From assembly GCA_022510665.1 (NCBI GenBank), contig JAFLSZ010000004.1, positions 1 through 63,044 on the forward strand: a stretch of DNA of 63,044 bases. The letters run 5' to 3'. A program made the position numbers and the translations under genes. The first letter of the stretch is position 1. The number at the start of each line of letters is the position of its first letter. A model generated the notes under the pieces. The model had not been told where the DNA came from. It did not search any database and saw only the letters and a program-made list of their open reading frames with translations. This stretch comes from Lachnospiraceae bacterium (GTDB lineage Bacteria > Bacillota > Clostridia > Lachnospirales > Lachnospiraceae). This document shows, in pieces, positions 16,986 through 26,013 of this stretch.

Positions 16986-17927
16986 ATGGACAAAACAACA
17001 AAAACAGTTCTTCAGGGAGTTTGCGCGGCTGCGGTGGTGATTGCGGTGCTTATCCTGATTTTTCAGTCGTTTTATACGATTAAGGAACAGGAACAGGCTG
17101 TGGTAACTACGTTCGGCGTTCCGCATGCGGTGAGCGAACCGGGACTTCATGTAAAGATTCCGTTCGTACAGCAGGTAACAAAGGTGAATACCACGATTAA
17201 AGGATTTGCTATCGGTTACGATGAGACTACTAACATATCAAGGGAAGACGAATCTCTTATGATTACTTCCGACTACAACTTTGTAAATGTGGATTTTTAT
17301 GTGGAGTATAAGGTGTCCGACCCGATTAAGGCGCTGTATGCGTCCGAACAGCCGGTAAGCATCTTAAAGAATATAGCGCAGTCCTGTATCCGTTCGGTTG
17401 TGGGACGTACTACGGTAGACAGCGTGATTACGACCGGAAAGGGTGAAATCCAGGCGGAAATCAAGGAGCGCATTATTGCGGAGCTGACAGCGCAGGATAT
17501 CGGGATTCAGCTTATCAACATTACGATTCAGGACGCCGAGCCGCCGACAACGGAGGTTATGGAGGCGTTTAAGGCGGTAGAGACCGCGAAACAGGGAAAA
17601 GAGACCGCAATCAACAATGCAAACAAGTACCGCAACGAAAAGCTTCCGGGCGCGGAAGCACAGATTGACAGGATATTAAAAGAAGCGGAGGCCAAGAAAG
17701 AGGCGCGCATTAACGAAGCGGAAGGCCAGGCGGCACGTTTCAACGCGCTGTATGAGGAGTATATTAAATATCCGCTTATTACGAAACAACGGATGTATTA
17801 TGAAACGATGGAAGAACTGCTTCCGGATTTAAAGCTGATTATTGACAGCGGCGACAGCTCTGTCGAAAAGTTTCTGCCGTTAGAGCCTCTTACGGGCAAT
17901 ACGGTTATAAATGCGGTAACGGAGTAG
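16986..17927 (+). CDS. hflK: SPFH/band-7 protein, HflK-like FtsH modulator
   Basis: 313 residues. An N-terminal TM (about 10-30) is followed by an SPFH domain beginning YTIKEQEQAVVTTFGVPHAVSEPGLH. The coiled-coil region EAEAKKEARINEAEGQAARFNALYEEY is typical of HflK. HflK and HflC form a membrane cage around the FtsH protease in studied bacteria. AGAGGAGG precedes ATG 16986. It is 18 bp before its partner gene. FtsH itself is encoded at 42851 in this window. Confidence 0.85.
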   Translation: MDKTTKTVLQGVCAAAVVIAVLILIFQSFYTIKEQEQAVVTTFGVPHAVSEPGLHVKIPFVQQVTKVNTTIKGFAIGYDETTNISREDESLMITSDYNFVNVDFYVEYKVSDPIKALYASEQPVSILKNIAQSCIRSVVGRTTVDSVITTGKGEIQAEIKERIIAELTAQDIGIQLINITIQDAEPPTTEVMEAFKAVETAKQGKETAINNANKYRNEKLPGAEAQIDRILKEAEAKKEARINEAEGQAARFNALYEEYIKYPLITKQRMYYETMEELLPDLKLIIDSGDSSVEKFLPLEPLTGNTVINAVTE

Positions 17928-17945
17928 CCGAAAGGAGGAAGAATA

Positions 17946-18848
17946 ATGGAAGAAACGTTAGAGAGATTTCCTAAAAAATCAAAGACAGGGAAATGGATTG
18001 TTCTCGGAGTCATAGTAGTTGTGCTGTTTTTCGTTTCACAGACCTGTTTTGTCGTAACGGAGCAGAATGAGTATAAGTTAATAAAGCAGTTCGGCAAGGT
18101 AGAACAGATAATTTCCGAGCCGGGAATCAGTTTTAAAATTCCTTTTATCCAAACAGTTGACACACTGCCCAAAGAGATGTTATTATATGACTTACAACCA
18201 TCTGATGTTATTACGATGGACAAAAAGACAATGGTATGTGACAGCTATGTGTTTTGGAGGATTTCGGATCCGCAGGTGTTCATTCAGACCTTAAACTCCA
18301 AAACATATGCGGAAGACCGTATTAATACAACGGTTTATAACGCAGTGAAAAATGTGATTTCCAGTATGCAGCAGACGGAGGTAATCAGCGGAAGAGACGG
18401 GGCGTTAAGCCAGAGAATCCGTGAAAACATCGGAAATTCCATGGAGCAGTACGGAATCGATTTGATTTCCGTAGAGACAAAGCATCTTGACCTGCCGAGC
18501 GACAATAAGAGCGCGGTATACGAGCGTATGATTTCGGAGCGGAATAACATTGCGGCGCAGTACACCGCGGAAGGTGAAGCGGAGGCGACCAAAATCCGCA
18601 CGCAGACAGATAATGAGATTACTGTCAGCCTTTCCGAAGCAGAGGCTCAGGCGGAGAAGATTATCGCCGAGGGCGAAGCCGAGTATATGAGAATTCTTTC
18701 CGGCGTGTATGCAGACGAGTCCCGGAGTGAATTTTATACTTTTGTACGGGCGCTGGACGCGGCAAAGCAGTCGCTTACCGGAAAAAATAAAACAGTAATT
18801 CTTTCGGAAGATTCTCCGATGGCACAGATTTTTAATTTTCTGCAATAG
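17946..18848 (+). CDS. hflC: SPFH/band-7 protein, HflC-like FtsH modulator
   Basis: 300 residues. TM at about 18-38 (IVLGVIVVVLFFVSQTCFVV), then SPFH with VTEQNEYKLIKQFGKVEQIISEPGISFKIP. The HflC-type helical tail (YERMISERNNIAAQYTAEGEAEATKIR) ends near SPMAQIFNFLQ. It is the partner of HflK encoded 18 bp upstream, with AAAGGAGG as ribosome binding site. It probably regulates membrane-protein turnover by FtsH. Pair order and spacing are as in other bacteria. Confidence 0.87.
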   Translation: MEETLERFPKKSKTGKWIVLGVIVVVLFFVSQTCFVVTEQNEYKLIKQFGKVEQIISEPGISFKIPFIQTVDTLPKEMLLYDLQPSDVITMDKKTMVCDSYVFWRISDPQVFIQTLNSKTYAEDRINTTVYNAVKNVISSMQQTEVISGRDGALSQRIRENIGNSMEQYGIDLISVETKHLDLPSDNKSAVYERMISERNNIAAQYTAEGEAEATKIRTQTDNEITVSLSEAEAQAEKIIAEGEAEYMRILSGVYADESRSEFYTFVRALDAAKQSLTGKNKTVILSEDSPMAQIFNFLQ

Positions 18849-18890
18849 GGAAATTTACGGAGAAAGAAGCTGCTACGGAGGAACGGGTGA

Positions 18891-19466
18891 ATGATTTCGG
18901 TATACCTTTCGCTGTTGAGCGGGGAAGAAGAAAAAGGTAAATTTGAACGGTTATTCCGTACCTATTACCAAAGTATGCTGAAAGAGGCACAGAGGATTAT
19001 AGGCTCTTACGCAGAGGCGGAAGAGGTTGTACAGGAAGTATTTTTTAAAGTAATAGAAGTACTGGACAAGTTTCCGGAAAAGCCTTGTAAGAAAGAGCAT
19101 TCTCTTTTGATTATTATGACAAGAAATAAGGCAATCGACATTGTCCGAAAGAAAGGGAAACGGAGCGAAACCTCTTTTGGAGAAGAGAGACTTCTGGAGG
19201 ATTTGAGTGACCCTGAAGTGGAATATATCCAAAAGGAAGGAGTAGAGAAAATTCTTTCCTTTCTGGACGAGCTGCCGGAGAATTACCGCTCCGTGCTGCT
19301 GTTACATATTGCCGACGGATGGAAAGTAAAAGATATTGCGGAGTTTTTGGGAATCAGCGTTCATATGGCGGAGGTACGCCTAAGCCGTGGGAAAAAGCTT
19401 CTGAAAAACCGTATTATAAAAGCAATGGAAGAACATCTTCCAAAGGAGTATAGGGACAGCGAATAA
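18891..19466 (+). CDS. ECF-type RNA polymerase sigma factor
   Basis: 191 residues. Region 2 is LFRTYYQSMLKEAQRIIGSYAEAEEVVQEVFFKV (about 22-55) with the -10 recognition segment. Region 4 is DELPENYRSVLLLHIADGWKVKDIAEFLGISVHMAEVRLSRGKKLL (about 128-173) with the -35-binding helix-turn-helix. There is no sigma region 1 or 3. ACGGAGG precedes ATG 18891. The next gene encodes a membrane protein with the layout of an anti-sigma factor, so the pair likely forms a signal-transducing switch. Confidence 0.9.
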   Translation: MISVYLSLLSGEEEKGKFERLFRTYYQSMLKEAQRIIGSYAEAEEVVQEVFFKVIEVLDKFPEKPCKKEHSLLIIMTRNKAIDIVRKKGKRSETSFGEERLLEDLSDPEVEYIQKEGVEKILSFLDELPENYRSVLLLHIADGWKVKDIAEFLGISVHMAEVRLSRGKKLLKNRIIKAMEEHLPKEYRDSE

Positions 19467-19480
19467 AGGGAGGGAGAAAA

Positions 19481-20287
19481 ATGAGTAAACAGACCAGACA
19501 GATTAGACAATGGCAGGCAGGATTTGAAGCAGCGTTAAAAGAGGCGCTTTTACGGTACCGCGACAATATGCTGGCGCAGGCGGAACCGGAGGAAGGAGAG
19601 CTTTTCCCGGTTTCCAAGGAGTTTTTCCGCAAAAATAGGGCGCTGGGCAGTGTCAGCGCCGCTATGGAACGGCGTCGGAAGTATTATGAGAGAAAGGCAG
19701 TCCTTTTAAAGAGCGTCGCCAAAGCGGCGGCGGTCCTGCTTATCTTCTTTATAACGGGGATAAAGGAGCTCCCGTTACAGATGCCGAAGACGGTGCCCGC
19801 TTCGTCCGGCAGCTTTATAATTGCGTGGTTCAGCGACCATGTATGCATTTCGTTTAACCCGGCGACCAAGGAAGAGCTTGCGTCAATGGAAATCCGAGAG
19901 CCGGAGGAGTTTGAGCTCGGTTATATTCCGGACGGGTTTGAGCTGTGGATGGAGGATTTGACTCCCGGCAGATGTGTCTATGAGTATAGGGATGGGGACG
20001 GCTGTGTCCTGTCGCTTTCGGTACACCGCCGTAAGGGAACGCTCTCGAACAAAATAGTACGCTCCCGCACAATCAATATGGATAATGAGCACACGGAGTT
20101 CCATATGATAATGGACGGCTCGGTCGAGCTGATTGTGGCAGGCCCCCTTGGGGAAGAAGAGCCTGAATTTCTGCTGTGGACACAGAACAACTGTGAGTTT
20201 ATGCTGTCGCTGTATACAGAGCAGGAGCATGGGCTGGATATCTTTGATATTTACCGCTCGCTCCGCGTGAAAAATGACGAAAAATAA
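19481..20287 (+). CDS. DUF4367 membrane protein, probable anti-sigma factor
   Basis: 268 residues. The cytoplasmic N-terminus (1-70) carries charged helices able to bind a sigma factor. One TM lies at about 76-96 (VLLKSVAKAAAVLLIFFITGI). The extracytoplasmic C-terminus is of DUF4367 type: ELGYIPDGFELWMED, VYEYRDGDGCVLSLSV, ELIVAGPLGEEEPEFLLW. It starts 14 bp after the sigma gene with GGGAGGG upstream. Such proteins hold ECF factors until an envelope signal releases them. No zinc-binding ZAS motif is visible, so the binding mode is unknown. Confidence 0.75.
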   Translation: MSKQTRQIRQWQAGFEAALKEALLRYRDNMLAQAEPEEGELFPVSKEFFRKNRALGSVSAAMERRRKYYERKAVLLKSVAKAAAVLLIFFITGIKELPLQMPKTVPASSGSFIIAWFSDHVCISFNPATKEELASMEIREPEEFELGYIPDGFELWMEDLTPGRCVYEYRDGDGCVLSLSVHRRKGTLSNKIVRSRTINMDNEHTEFHMIMDGSVELIVAGPLGEEEPEFLLWTQNNCEFMLSLYTEQEHGLDIFDIYRSLRVKNDEK

Positions 20288-20418
20288 AAAAAAATAAAAT
20301 TTTTTCCAAAAAAGTGAGAGGATTTGCCCTTAAATTTCGTTCTATTAATAGGACGGTATAGTTTGCTCTGTACAGGGACAGGAAAAATCCGTCACTATTT
20401 AGGAAAGATGGTGGTTTT

Positions 20419-20853
20419 TTGAAGAAGCTGTTAAAAAAGATGGCGCTGCTTTTCGCCGCAGCCGCGTTTACCGTTTGGGGAAACGGCGTTTCTGCGTATG
20501 CCGCGGCGCCGGGGGTGGAGTCGCCGCAGTATTCGCACCATGCCACTCTGTCTCCGACCATATATGTTGAGGACGGCATAGCGTATTGCAGAGCATGGGT
20601 TGAATCCCGGGAACTGTCGAGCGTTGTTTCCGTTACGGTAAACTGGAAATGCAACATGAATACTTATGCCGGAGAGCTTTACATGGTTGCGATGTTTGCG
20701 GATTGCACCGGGACGGAGGTTCCGTTTCTCGCAAAGAAAGACATAGCGGTGCCGTCGGAGGGATACATGTATGAGCTGGTTGTAACGGCTACGGTTACGT
20801 TCAACGATGGGGAGGTCGTTGTGCTGAATGGCTCGGACGTAGATTATTATTAA
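20419..20853 (+). CDS. small secreted protein, family not recognised
   Basis: 144 residues from TTG 20419. A classical signal peptide (KKLLKKMALLFAAAAFTVWG, cleavage expected at SAYA-A, about 30) is followed by a beta-rich mature domain of 115 residues with three Cys (AYCRAW, WKCNM, ADCTG). The first residues KKLLKK favour the TTG start over an internal ATG at 20440. The gene follows the sigma/anti-sigma pair by 131 bp and ends in a strong terminator, so it may be the output of that switch. I do not recognise the family. Confidence 0.7.
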   Translation: MKKLLKKMALLFAAAAFTVWGNGVSAYAAAPGVESPQYSHHATLSPTIYVEDGIAYCRAWVESRELSSVVSVTVNWKCNMNTYAGELYMVAMFADCTGTEVPFLAKKDIAVPSEGYMYELVVTATVTFNDGEVVVLNGSDVDYY

Positions 20854-20903
20854 TAGGGCAGGACAGGAAGTTGTAATTTATATATAAGCGAAAAAAGAAA
20901 ACA

Positions 20904-20957
20904 AGCGGAGGCAGAAGCCATATTCCCTGAATGGCGTTCTGCCTCTTGCGGTTTTTG
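20904..20957 (+). terminator. strong rho-independent terminator
   Basis: The arms GCGGAGGCAGAAGCCA and TGGCGTTCTGCCTCTTGC form a long stem with small internal bulges, followed by GGTTTTTGGG. It closes the sigma-factor/secreted-protein region. Confidence 0.88.
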
Positions 20958-21020
20958 GGAAAAAGAAGTAAAATGAAGAAAAACAGAAAAAAGCAGTGAC
21001 AAAGAAAGGCGGAGCGGACG

Positions 21021-21713
21021 ATGCACATTACATTAACCGGCAACTTGGGGAGCGGGAAATCCACATTGGGGAAGGTTTTGGAAGCCGATTACGGCTATGA
21101 GATTTATTCTACCGGCAAAGTGATACGCCAGATTGCACAAGAACACGGCGTCAGCGTTTTGGAAATGAATAAAATGATGGAGAAAGACCCTAAATATGAC
21201 CATATGATTGACGATACCACGGCGCGGATTTCCAAAGAGCAGAAAGAGAAGAAGCTTTTGTTCGACTCCCGCCTTGCGTGGAATTTTGTGGAAGATTCGT
21301 TTAAAGTGTTTCTCTCGGTCAGCCTTTCGGTGGCGGCGGCGCGTGTAATGGCGGACGCAAGCCGCGGCGCGGTAGAGGCGTACTCTTCGTTGGAGGAATG
21401 TAAGGAGAGCCTAAAAGAACGCGCGGCGACCGAAGACCGCCGTTATAAAGAACTTTACGGGATAGAGTATTTTAATTACGCAAATTATAACCTTGTGCTG
21501 GATTCCAGCGAATGTTCCCCGGAAGTTTTAGCGGAAATTCTTGTAAAGGAAGCGGCTGCCTGTGAGGAAAAGAAGGCAAAAGGGGAAAAGGTCGGAACGA
21601 AGCTGATTCTGGACAAAAACCGTCCGGCGGAGGATTTCGCGAAGGAGCGCGCGCAAGGGAAAGAAAGCATTCAGACGATTTGCGGCGTGGAGTTTTCGGT
21701 AATTGAATTGTAA
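21021..21713 (+). CDS. cytidylate-kinase-like P-loop protein
   Basis: 230 residues. The P-loop is GNLGSGKST (about 7-15), with a downstream DSRLAWNF and ATEDRRYKELYGI segment like the NMP-binding and lid regions of archaeal-type CMP kinases. The C-terminal 60 residues (KAKGEKVGTKLILDKNRPAEDF to SVIEL) extend beyond a basic CMP kinase. It may phosphorylate CMP/dCMP or another small substrate. The gene is monocistronic, with a terminator before it and a promoter for the next gene after it. Confidence 0.75.
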   Translation: MHITLTGNLGSGKSTLGKVLEADYGYEIYSTGKVIRQIAQEHGVSVLEMNKMMEKDPKYDHMIDDTTARISKEQKEKKLLFDSRLAWNFVEDSFKVFLSVSLSVAAARVMADASRGAVEAYSSLEECKESLKERAATEDRRYKELYGIEYFNYANYNLVLDSSECSPEVLAEILVKEAAACEEKKAKGEKVGTKLILDKNRPAEDFAKERAQGKESIQTICGVEFSVIEL

Positions 21714-21717
21714 TAAC

Positions 21718-21747
21718 TTGGAACGATTGTCAATAATGTGATATCAT
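21718..21747 (+). promoter_or_regulatory. promoter of the ytvI-like gene
   Basis: TTGGAA (21718-21723) and TATCAT (21742-21747) with an 18-bp spacer, starting 4 bp after the previous stop codon. A 9-bp inverted repeat, CATACTGTT/AACAGTATG (21767-21775 with 21787-21795), lies in the expected leader, just before the ribosome binding site, and could be an operator or leader hairpin. Confidence 0.5.
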
Positions 21748-21812
21748 ACCGGAAAACGCGGCGGGACATACTGTTATAAAGAAATCAACAGTATGGACAG
21801 GAGCGTGGCGGT

Positions 21813-22841
21813 ATGGAAAAGTCGGGATTTTTGCAGGAACGGTATGTACGGTTGTATAAAATCATCGGGGTTACGGCGGGAGTTTATCTGACGTTCCGCT
21901 ACGCCCTGCCGTTGTTCGCGCCCTTTGTTGCGGCGTATCTGCTGGCAGGCATAGTGCGCCCCGCCGCTTTGTTTTTAAAGCGGAAAGTCCGGATTCCGGT
22001 AGGAGTCGGAGGGGCGGTACTGCTGCTTTTTTTGCTTGCTGCGCTTGGCTCCGGTGTGTGGTTTCTCGGAAAACTTCTGGTGAAACAGATTGTTTTGTTT
22101 ACGGAAAACTATGCGGGGTACCGGGCGTCGTTTTTCAGTGCGGCGGAAAAGTTCTGTCGGTGCGCCGACGGCTGGTTTTCTTTAAAGCAGGGAACCATGG
22201 ACGGGCTGTTTCAGGCAGGGATTTCCCAAATCGGCAAAAATATGAATGAAAAAATGCTGCCGGAGATGTCAAAACAGTCGATTGTCGTGCTGCGCGCCTT
22301 AGTGTGCGGCGCCGCGGGCGTTGTGATTGCGTTTGTCGCGGCAGTCCTGCTTTTGACCGACAGGGAAAAATACGCCAAAGGTTATCGAAACAGCGGGTTT
22401 TACAAGGAAGCCCGGCAGGTGCTCGGACGGCTTTCCGCCGCCGGAGCCGCCTATTTAAAGACTCAGTGCATTTTGATTTCTCTTGTGGCGCTTATTTGCA
22501 GCGTCGGTTTTCTTTTTGTAAAAAGGGAGTACGCGTTTTTGCTCGGAATCGGCGTTGCGATGCTGGACGCGCTGCCGGTAATCGGTTCGGGGATTGTTTT
22601 GGTTCCGTGGACGCTTGTCTGTCTTGTAAAAGGAGACTATATACAGATGGCGGTGCTTATTCTTATGTATCTTTGCTGCGTGTTTGTGAGAGAGGGGCTG
22701 GAACCGAAGCTGTTAGGCAGCCGGATAGGGATTCCGCCGCTTTATACGCTGATGGCGGTTTATATCGGGGTGGAATTGTTTGGAATTTTGGGCGTTGTGC
22801 TGGGACCGTTCGGACTGGTAATCATCCGGTCGATATTGTAA
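21813..22841 (+). CDS. ytvI: AI-2E/UPF0118 family permease, YtvI-like
   Basis: 342 residues with about seven to eight TM segments, as usual for the AI-2E (PF01594) family. Examples are GVTAGVYLTFRYALPLFAPFVAAYLLAG, VGGAVLLLFLLAALGSGVWFLG and a C-terminal block with ALPVIGSGIVLVPW and GVVLGPFGLVIIRSIL. The subgroup resembles the sporulation integral membrane protein YtvI of Clostridia. The solute moved is not known. CAGGAGCG precedes ATG 21813. No other gene appears to share the transcript. Confidence 0.78.
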   Translation: MEKSGFLQERYVRLYKIIGVTAGVYLTFRYALPLFAPFVAAYLLAGIVRPAALFLKRKVRIPVGVGGAVLLLFLLAALGSGVWFLGKLLVKQIVLFTENYAGYRASFFSAAEKFCRCADGWFSLKQGTMDGLFQAGISQIGKNMNEKMLPEMSKQSIVVLRALVCGAAGVVIAFVAAVLLLTDREKYAKGYRNSGFYKEARQVLGRLSAAGAAYLKTQCILISLVALICSVGFLFVKREYAFLLGIGVAMLDALPVIGSGIVLVPWTLVCLVKGDYIQMAVLILMYLCCVFVREGLEPKLLGSRIGIPPLYTLMAVYIGVELFGILGVVLGPFGLVIIRSIL

Positions 22842-22918
22842 GATATTCTGTAAAGCGGTTCGGGAAGGGAGCCGAATAAGCGGAATAAAAGATTCTGCGG
22901 CAGGAAAGGAAAAACGGA

Positions 22919-24103
22919 ATGACAAAGTTTCTTATCAAACGATTTGTAAAAAACTATGAAGACGTACAGAACCCGGAAGTACGCGCCGCCTACGGAAAGC
23001 TTTCCGGACTGGTGGGGATTTTTTGCAATGTCGTATTGTTTGGCGTGAAATTTTTACTTGGTACATTAGCCGCGTCCGTGGCGGTTACCGCGGACGCGGT
23101 CAATAATCTTTCCGATGCTTCTTCGGGTGTTGTCAATCTGCTTGGGTTTAAGATGGCAAGCCGTCCCGCGGATAAAGAGCATCCGTACGGCCATGCGCGG
23201 TATGAGTATCTGGCGGGTCTTACGGTAACGGTGATGATTCTGGTAATCGGCGTAGAGCTTCTGCGGGGCAGTATTTCTAAAATTCTGCATCCGAAGCCGG
23301 TGGAGTTTGGTTTTGTTCTGGCAGTCGCTTTGGCAGCCGCGATTGTCGTAAAGATTTGGATGGCGTTTTTTTACCGGAATATCGGAAAAAGGATTTCTTC
23401 CCAGACGTTGCTGGCGACGGCGGCGGACAGCCGGAATGACGTGCTGTCAACCGGCGCGGTGCTGCTTGCGGCGATAGTGTCTTATGTGACGAAGGTGGAG
23501 CTGGACGGTTATATAGGGGTTTTGGTAGCGGTATTTATTCTCCGCAGCGGTCTGGGACTAATCAGAGAAACGCTGGACCCGCTGCTCGGAAAGGCGCCGG
23601 ATGCCGGGACGGTGGAAGAAATAAGACAGAAAATCATGGGGTATCCGGGCGTACTCGGCACGCACGATTTAATGATACATGATTACGGTCCGGGGCGGCA
23701 GTTCGCGAGCGTTCATGTGGAAGTGGCGGCGGAAGAAGATGTGATAAAAAGCCATGATGTTATCGATAATATAGAGCGTGATTTATATGCCGAGATGAAC
23801 CTTCATCTTGTGGTACATATGGATCCGATTATCACAAAGGACGAGGCGGTAAGAGATTTACGGAAGTGGCTTTCCACGGAAATAAAGAAGGTGGAACCGG
23901 AACTGACGATACATGATTTCCGTCTTGTGCAGGGAACCACGCATACCAATCTTATTTTTGATTGTCTTGTGCCGTGGGGGATTGCGCAGAGTGACGCGCA
24001 GATTAAGGAGGCCGTCGAGGAACTGGTAAAGGAAACGTATCCGAATTACTATTGTGTGATTACCGTGGACCACGGGTATGCCGGGGCGGCGGGGAAGGAA
24101 TAG
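22919..24103 (+). CDS. cation diffusion facilitator family metal exporter
   Basis: 394 residues. Six TM helices form an N-terminal domain with metal-site signatures VTADAVNNLSDASSG (about 57-71, Asp pair) and EHPYGHARYEYLAG (His/Asp face). A cytoplasmic dimerisation domain (VEEIRQKIMGYPGVLGTHDLMIHDYGPG, HLVVHMDP) follows. It should export Zn2+ or another divalent metal using the proton gradient. The C-terminal part (about 305-394) carries an extra domain ending HGYAGAAGKE. The start ATG 22919 has AGGAAAGG upstream. Confidence 0.9.
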   Translation: MTKFLIKRFVKNYEDVQNPEVRAAYGKLSGLVGIFCNVVLFGVKFLLGTLAASVAVTADAVNNLSDASSGVVNLLGFKMASRPADKEHPYGHARYEYLAGLTVTVMILVIGVELLRGSISKILHPKPVEFGFVLAVALAAAIVVKIWMAFFYRNIGKRISSQTLLATAADSRNDVLSTGAVLLAAIVSYVTKVELDGYIGVLVAVFILRSGLGLIRETLDPLLGKAPDAGTVEEIRQKIMGYPGVLGTHDLMIHDYGPGRQFASVHVEVAAEEDVIKSHDVIDNIERDLYAEMNLHLVVHMDPIITKDEAVRDLRKWLSTEIKKVEPELTIHDFRLVQGTTHTNLIFDCLVPWGIAQSDAQIKEAVEELVKETYPNYYCVITVDHGYAGAAGKE

Positions 24104-24128
24104 CGCGGAAACCCGAGTGAAATTTTGA

Positions 24129-24157
24129 TTGACAAATCGTTTTTTTTCGGTTATGAT
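24129..24157 (+). promoter_or_regulatory. sigma-A promoter of proS
   Basis: TTGACA (24129-24134), 17 bp, TATGAT (24152-24157). Transcription would begin near 24164, giving a T-box leader of about 310 nt. Confidence 0.85.
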
Positions 24158-24163
24158 ACACAT

Positions 24164-24456
24164 AGATTTCCGGCTTTGCCGGAAGAACGTGGCGAAGAAG
24201 AGGAATAGTACATCAAAGCGGTCTGTACAGAGAAGGAGGATGCGGTTCTGCCGTATGCTGAAAGCCTCCCGGATGAGCGGATGGAACCGGCCTCAGAGTC
24301 CCGCGCGAGGAGCGCGGCGTAGCCCTGCGATATCGGGGGAACGCGGTGAATGCCGTGTGAGAGAGCCGGAACAACAACGACCGGCTAAGAAGGGTGGTAC
24401 CGCCGAATGATTATTTGGTCCCTTCTACGGGGTTCCCGTAGAAGGGACCTTTCTGT
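24164..24456 (+). promoter_or_regulatory. T-box leader (tRNA-Pro sensing riboswitch)
   Basis: The leader of proS carries the T-box core AGGGTGGTACCGC (24391-24403), which pairs with the uncharged tRNA 3' end. Stem I shows the S-turn pair AGTA (24207-24210) and GGAA (24283-24286). The trinucleotide CCG (24287-24289) directly follows in the specifier position, a proline codon. A competing terminator GGTCCCTTCTACGG/CCGTAGAAGGGACC with T-rich tail ends at about 24456. Uncharged tRNA-Pro stabilises the antiterminator and turns on proS. The specifier choice is my inference from the S-turn. Confidence 0.9.
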
Positions 24457-24477
24457 ATCATAAAAAGGAGGTTTTAT

Positions 24478-25911
24478 ATGGCAAACGACAAGAAAATGGT
24501 AGAAGCGATTACTTCGATGGAAGACGATTTCGCGCAGTGGTATACGGACATCGTAAAAAAAGCGGAGCTGGTAGAGTATTCCGGTATTAAGGGGTGTATG
24601 ATTATCCGCCCGGCGGGGTATGCCATCTGGGAGCTGATTCAGAAGGAGCTGGACCGCCGCTTTAAAGAAACCGGCGTGGAGAATGTTTATATGCCGATGT
24701 TTATTCCGGAAAGTCTGCTTAATAAAGAAAAGGATCATGTTGAGGGGTTTGCGCCGGAAGTGGCATGGGTAACGCACGGCGGCGGCGAGCAGTTACAGGA
24801 GCGCATGTGTGTACGCCCGACATCCGAGACGCTGTTCTGTGATTTTTATGCAAGGATTATCGGTTCTTACCGCGACCTGCCGAAGGTATATAACCAGTGG
24901 TGTTCGGTTGTGCGTTGGGAAAAGACGACCAGACCGTTCCTTCGTTCTATGGAGTTTTTATGGCAGGAGGGGCATACCGCCCATGCGACCGCCGAAGAAG
25001 CGGAGGAGAGGACCATACAGATGCTGAATCTGTATGCGGATTTCTGTGAAGAAGTTCTTGCGATTCCGATGGTGCGCGGCAGAAAAACCGACAAAGAGAA
25101 GTTTGCGGGAGCCGAGGCGACCTACACCATCGAGGCATTGATGCACGACGGAAAGGCATTACAGTCCGGTACGAGCCATAATTTCGGCGACGGTTTTGCG
25201 AAGGCGTTCGGTATTCAGTATACGGACAAGGAAAATAAGCTGCAGTATGTCCACCAGACATCATGGGGTATGACTACCCGTCTGATCGGCGCGGTTATCA
25301 TGGTACACGGCGACAACCGCGGTCTGGTGCTTCCGCCGGAAATCGCTCCGGTACAGGCTGTTATTGTTCCGGTGCGTCAGGACAAGGAAGGCGTGCTGGA
25401 TAAGGCGTATGAGATTGCCAAGACATTTAGTAAGGTCCGCGTAAAGGTAGACGACTCCGACAGGTCTCCGGGCTGGAAGTTTGCGGAACATGAGATGCGC
25501 GGCGTACCGCTTCGCGTTGAAATCGGTCCGAAGGATATCGAGGCAAATCAGGCGGTAATTGTAAGGCGCGACACCGGAGAGAAGCTGACGCTGTCTTTGG
25601 ACGGCTTGGAGGTTAAGCTGCATGAGATTCTCTGCACGATGCAGAAGGATATGCTGGTGCGTGCGCAAGAGCATCGTGACGAACACACGTATACCGCGGT
25701 CAGCATGGAGGAGATGATGAATCTCGCCCAAAACAAATCCGGTTTTATCAAAGCGATGTGGTGCGGCGATTCCGCATGTGAGGACGCATTAAAAGAAAAG
25801 GCGGGCGTTACCTCCCGCTGTATGCCGTTTAAACAGGAAGAAGTCGCAAAGACCTGTGTCTGCTGCGGAAAGCCTGCGAAGTCCCTTGTTTATTGGGGAA
25901 AAGCATATTAG
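24478..25911 (+). CDS. proS: prolyl-tRNA synthetase (short, archaeal/eukaryotic type)
   Basis: 477 residues. It lacks the INS editing domain of the long bacterial ProRS and carries the C-terminal zinc-like extension with Cys residues ([20 protein letters not shown]). The class II core is seen in [11 protein letters not shown] (motif 1 region), [28 protein letters not shown] (motif 2) and [18 protein letters not shown] (motif 3). It charges tRNA-Pro in the cytoplasm. Expression is controlled by the T-box leader just upstream. AAAAAGGAGG precedes ATG 24478. Confidence 0.96.
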   Translation: MANDKKMVEAITSMEDDFAQWYTDIVKKAELVEYSGIKGCMIIRPAGYAIWELIQKELDRRFKETGVENVYMPMFIPESLLNKEKDHVEGFAPEVAWVTHGGGEQLQERMCVRPTSETLFCDFYARIIGSYRDLPKVYNQWCSVVRWEKTTRPFLRSMEFLWQEGHTAHATAEEAEERTIQMLNLYADFCEEVLAIPMVRGRKTDKEKFAGAEATYTIEALMHDGKALQSGTSHNFGDGFAKAFGIQYTDKENKLQYVHQTSWGMTTRLIGAVIMVHGDNRGLVLPPEIAPVQAVIVPVRQDKEGVLDKAYEIAKTFSKVRVKVDDSDRSPGWKFAEHEMRGVPLRVEIGPKDIEANQAVIVRRDTGEKLTLSLDGLEVKLHEILCTMQKDMLVRAQEHRDEHTYTAVSMEEMMNLAQNKSGFIKAMWCGDSACEDALKEKAGVTSRCMPFKQEEVAKTCVCCGKPAKSLVYWGKAY

Positions 25912-25925
25912 TCCGCAGCCCGGAC

Positions 25926-25954
25926 TTGACAAACAGGTGCTTTCGTGCTAGTAT
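25926..25954 (+). promoter_or_regulatory. sigma-A promoter of the amino acid ABC operon
   Basis: TTGACA (25926-25931), 17 bp, TAGTAT (25949-25954). It lies 15 bp after the proS stop codon and about 60 bp before the first gene of the importer. Confidence 0.82.
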
Positions 25955-26013
25955 GAGAAAATGTTGAAAGGCTTTTGATTATTAGCGCTTTACTTTAAAA
26001 AAGGAGAGAGATT

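Noticed and set aside
24129-24410. A 93-codon frame in the T-box leader of proS
   Set aside because: It overlaps the T-box core and stem I, has no ribosome binding site and its composition follows RNA structure, not codons.
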